Part shown: in pieces, positions 14,138 through 16,712 of the stretch
Position numbering within the stretch: position 1 is the stretch's first letter
Layout: each line of letters opens with the position of its first letter
Origin: JBKECY01 sp047975025
Lineage (GTDB): Bacteria; Bacillota; Clostridia; Lachnospirales; Lachnospiraceae
Assembly: GCA_047975025.1 (NCBI GenBank)
Contig: JBKECY010000025.1
Location: 1 to 16,712, forward strand
Direction: 5' to 3'
Length of the DNA stretch: 16,712 nt
The notes under the pieces: model-generated
What the model was told of the DNA's origin: nothing
Seen by the model: only the letters and a program-made list of their open reading frames with translations
Database searches by the model: none
Translations under genes and position numbers: made by a program

Positions 14138-14977
14138 ATGTTCATCATAGGATGCCACCTCTCCTCCTCCAAAGGATACCTGGCGATGGGGAAGCAGGCT
14201 GTGGCCATAGGTGCCACCACATTTCAGTTTTTCACCAGAAACCCGAGGGGTGGAACAGCGAAGCCCCTTAATATAGAAGATATGCAGGCCTATACGCAAT
14301 TTGCCGCAGAGCATGGACTTCGCTCCATTCTGGCGCATGCGCCCTATACGCTGAACTCCTGCTCCAAAGACAGCAGGCTGCGTGAATTCGCCGCAGAGAC
14401 AATGCAAGACGATCTGGCGCGACTGGAGTATCTGCCGGGCACCTGCTACAACTTTCATCCGGGCAGTCACGTACAGCAAGGCGCACAGACAGGAATCCGC
14501 TATTGTATCGAGATGCTCAACCGCGTGCTAAAGCCCGAACAGTCTACAACGGTCTTGCTGGAGACGATGTCGGGCAAGGGCAGCGAAATCGGGCGGACGT
14601 TCGGCGAACTGCGTGCTATCCTGGATGGTGTAGCACTGCGGCAGCATATGGGCATCTGTCTGGATACCTGTCATGTATTTGACGGAGGCTATGATATTGT
14701 TGAAAATCTGGAGGCAGTTCTAGCGGAATTTGATGACTGCATAGGTCTTGAACACTTAAAGGCGGTGCATCTAAATGACAGTAAGAACACGTTGGGAAGC
14801 CACAAAGACCGCCATGCCAAAATAGGGGAAGGCCATATAGGCACAGATGCTTTTTCACAAATCATCAATCACCCGAAACTCTGTCATCTGCCGTTCTATC
14901 TGGAGACACCCAACGACCTGGACGGATATGCAGCCGAAATCCTGATGCTGCAAAAGCTGTATAAATCACCGCTATAA
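14138..14977 (+). CDS. nfo: Deoxyribonuclease IV (AP endonuclease)
   Basis: This 279-aa protein is endonuclease IV, which cuts DNA 5' of abasic sites in base excision repair. The TIM-barrel metal ligands are all visible: His67 (HAPYTLN), His107 (NFHPGSH), Glu142 (LLETMSGKG), Asp176 and His179 (LDTCHVF), His211 (HLNDSKN), Asp224 and His226 (DRHAKIGEG) and Glu256 (LETPND), so the three-zinc centre is complete. Length is normal. GAAAGGAGA precedes ATG 14138. The gene lies 30 nt after MATE and is probably cotranscribed, a pairing with no obvious mechanistic link. guaA follows from its own promoter. The identification is firm. Confidence 0.96.
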   Translation: MFIIGCHLSSSKGYLAMGKQAVAIGATTFQFFTRNPRGGTAKPLNIEDMQAYTQFAAEHGLRSILAHAPYTLNSCSKDSRLREFAAETMQDDLARLEYLPGTCYNFHPGSHVQQGAQTGIRYCIEMLNRVLKPEQSTTVLLETMSGKGSEIGRTFGELRAILDGVALRQHMGICLDTCHVFDGGYDIVENLEAVLAEFDDCIGLEHLKAVHLNDSKNTLGSHKDRHAKIGEGHIGTDAFSQIINHPKLCHLPFYLETPNDLDGYAAEILMLQKLYKSPL

Positions 14978-14981
14978 GTAG

Positions 14982-15010
14982 TTGTCAAAAAGGCGGTCCT
15001 ATCATATAAT
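14982..15010 (+). promoter_or_regulatory. Sigma-A-type promoter of guaA
   Basis: TTGTCA (14982-14987, 5 of 6) plus 17 nt plus a perfect TATAAT (15005-15010) lies directly after the nfo stop. The transcription start should be near 15017, giving a leader of about 45 nt. This is too short for a purine riboswitch, and none was seen. Confidence 0.8.
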
Positions 15011-15061
15011 GGGAATATCGTGAATACCAGACTAAAGAGATCATGAGTAGGAGGAAACACT

Positions 15062-16606
15062 GTGAAAAATGAAACCGTCATTGTTATAGATTTTGGAGGG
15101 CAGTACAACCAGCTGGTCGCCCGGCGGGTACGTGAATGTAATGTGTACTGCGAAATATATTCCTATAAAACGGATATCGAAAAAATTAAGGCGCTAAAGC
15201 CCAAGGGTATCATCCTGACCGGCGGTCCGAACAGCTGCTATGAGCCGGGAGCCCCTACCTACACCAAGGAGCTTTTCGAGCTGGGGATTCCCGTCCTCGG
15301 ATTATGCTATGGTGCGCAGCTGATGATGCATATTCTGGGCGGCACAGTAGAGCGGGCGCCCGTACGTGAATATGGAAAAACAGAAGTCCTGATCGATCAG
15401 GATACCCCCATCTTCGCAGAGGTTCCGCATAAGACCATCTGCTGGATGAGCCATTTTGATTACATCTCCAAGCTGGCTCCGGGATTCACCATTACTGCGC
15501 ATACGGCAGACTGTCCTGTGGCAGCGGCCGAAGACCGCAGTAAAGATCTGTATGCCATCCAATTCCACCCGGAAGTACTGCATACGGTCGAAGGTACAAA
15601 AATGCTGAACAATTTTGTAAAATCCATCTGCTCCTGCAGCGGTGACTGGAGAATGGATGCATTCGTTGAGAACACAATTGCTTCGATTCGTGAAAAAGTC
15701 GGTGACGGCAAAGTCCTCTGCGCCCTATCCGGCGGAGTCGACTCCTCCGTAGCGGCGGTCATGCTCTCCAAAGCAGTTGGCGAACAGCTGACCTGTGTCT
15801 TCGTAGATCATGGACTGCTTCGCAAGAATGAGGGGGATGAAGTCGAGGCGGTCTTTGGACCCAAGGGCAACTACAACCTGAATTTTATCCGCGTTAATGC
15901 GAGCGAGCGCTTCTACTCCAAGCTCGCAGGTGTTGAAGCTCCGGAAGAGAAACGCAAAATCATCGGCGAAGAATTCATCCGCGTATTCGAAGAAGAAGCC
16001 AAGAAAATCGGCACAGTGGATTTCCTGGTACAGGGCACAATCTATCCGGATGTGGTAGAAAGCGGCCTGGGCGGTGAATCTGCAGTCATCAAAAGTCACC
16101 ACAACGTAGGCGGGCTGCCGGACTTCGTGGATTTCAAAGAAATCATCGAACCGCTGCGCGATCTCTTCAAGGATGAGGTGCGCAAAGCCGGTCTGGAGCT
16201 GGGCATCCCGGAACATCTCGTGTTCCGTCAGCCGTTCCCGGGTCCGGGCCTGGGAATCCGTATCATCGGCGAGGTTACGGCCGAGAAGATCAAGATGGTC
16301 CAAGAAGCGGATGCAATTTACCGCGAGGAAATCGCAAACTCCGGCATCGAAAGAAGCATCGGCCAGTACTTTGCGGCACTTACCAATATGCGCTCAGTGG
16401 GGGTCATGGGGGATGAGAGAACCTATGATTATGCAGTGGCGCTGCGGGCGGTCAATACGATTGACTTCATGACGGCGGAGTCGGCGGAGATTCCCTGGGA
16501 AGTGCTGGGGAAGGTGACGAGCAGGATTGTGAATGAGGTGGCGCATGTGAATCGGGTGTTTTATGATTTGACGGGGAAGCCACCGGGGACGATTGAGTTT
16601 GAATAA
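15062..16606 (+). CDS. guaA: GMP synthase (glutamine-hydrolysing)
   Basis: This 514-aa enzyme makes GMP from XMP, ATP and glutamine, the last step of guanine nucleotide synthesis. The N-terminal class I glutamine amidotransferase domain (about 1-190) has the nucleophile Cys82 in GLCYGAQ and His169 and Glu171 in FHPEV. The ATP-pyrophosphatase domain has the P-loop SGGVDSS (223-229). The C-terminal dimerisation domain ends in LTGKPPGTIEFE, with FRQPFPGPGLGIR before it. All hallmark motifs are intact and length is typical. The start is GTG at 15062, with AGGAGG (15049-15054) 7 nt upstream; the nearby ATG at 15068 is out of frame. It has its own promoter and terminator, so it is probably monocistronic. 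Confidence 0.98.
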   Translation: MKNETVIVIDFGGQYNQLVARRVRECNVYCEIYSYKTDIEKIKALKPKGIILTGGPNSCYEPGAPTYTKELFELGIPVLGLCYGAQLMMHILGGTVERAPVREYGKTEVLIDQDTPIFAEVPHKTICWMSHFDYISKLAPGFTITAHTADCPVAAAEDRSKDLYAIQFHPEVLHTVEGTKMLNNFVKSICSCSGDWRMDAFVENTIASIREKVGDGKVLCALSGGVDSSVAAVMLSKAVGEQLTCVFVDHGLLRKNEGDEVEAVFGPKGNYNLNFIRVNASERFYSKLAGVEAPEEKRKIIGEEFIRVFEEEAKKIGTVDFLVQGTIYPDVVESGLGGESAVIKSHHNVGGLPDFVDFKEIIEPLRDLFKDEVRKAGLELGIPEHLVFRQPFPGPGLGIRIIGEVTAEKIKMVQEADAIYREEIANSGIERSIGQYFAALTNMRSVGVMGDERTYDYAVALRAVNTIDFMTAESAEIPWEVLGKVTSRIVNEVAHVNRVFYDLTGKPPGTIEFE

Positions 16607-16612
16607 TTTTTT

Positions 16613-16657
16613 AAAGCTCGCAAACCTAGAGAAATCAAGGGTTGCGGGCTTTTTTTA
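16613..16657 (+). terminator. Intrinsic terminator after guaA
   Basis: AAAGCTCGCAAACC (16613-16626) pairs with GGGTTGCGGGCTTT (16639-16652), with one G-T pair and one mismatch, and a run of T continues to 16657. The loop is about 12 nt. It begins 6 nt after the guaA stop. The remaining 55 nt to the window end show no supportable feature. Confidence 0.88.
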
Positions 16658-16712
16658 TGCCCTTTTGGCATTAAATCGGCATTATCAAGGGGCTATTGGA
16701 TAATATCAATTT

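Noticed and set aside
13571..14479. A 302-residue open frame on the minus strand across MATE and nfo
   Set aside because: It crosses two well-supported genes on the other strand, and its composition (many Arg, His, Cys and Gln) is typical of antisense translation.
15011..15061. Purine riboswitch upstream of guaA
   Set aside because: The predicted leader is only about 45 nt and has no purine-aptamer-like stems.
16658..16712. Start of another gene after the guaA terminator
   Set aside because: Only 55 nt remain, with a short GGCATTA repeat and no ribosome binding site or coding signal.

Overview
The window reads as chromosomal DNA of a low-to-mid GC Gram-positive bacterium (Bacillota), most likely a gut-type clostridium. 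The evidence is AGGAGG-type ribosome binding sites at nearly every start, sigma-A-like promoters, tightly packed overlapping genes, an MptD/Trep_Strep-type ECF S component, and the styles of guaA and nfo. Genus cannot be fixed from the sequence. The ends are not natural: the first gene is cut at its 5' side.

Left block (1-7996, plus strand) is a transport island. It begins with the ATP-binding half of an exporter-fold ABC transporter (20-937), which appears detached from its membrane domain. A complete ECF importer follows: S component (967-1578), T component (1575-2297) and a double-ATPase A component (2294-3712), coupled by ATGA overlaps. A TetR regulator (3788-4420) has its own promoter, and a perfect palindrome overlaps its -10 box. 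A terminator-like hairpin sits on the TetR stop codon. A heterodimeric exporter-fold ABC pair follows (4521-6272 and 6269-7996). This combination suggests regulated uptake or handling of one small molecule; a metal chelate or tetrapyrrole is a reasonable but unproven hypothesis.

Middle block (8018-11090, minus strand) is a sensory operon: OmpR-type response regulator, HAMP histidine kinase, and a membrane-anchored protein with three PepSY domains. Its last gene converges on the ABC pair with only 21 nt between stops.

Right block (11354-16606, plus strand) holds an MFS transporter with a four-copy 15-bp repeat in its central loop, a MATE efflux protein, endonuclease IV (nfo) and GMP synthase (guaA). 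The MATE gene has a strong promoter and a roughly 95-nt leader. That leader ends in a hairpin whose 3' arm is the ribosome binding site and is followed by a T tract, so it is a candidate attenuator or riboswitch. guaA has its own near-consensus promoter and a strong intrinsic terminator.

The most distinctive items are the ECF plus exporter-fold transport island with its TetR operator, and the structured MATE leader. The rest is ordinary in family terms. No rRNA, tRNA, CRISPR array, insertion sequence or phage gene was seen.
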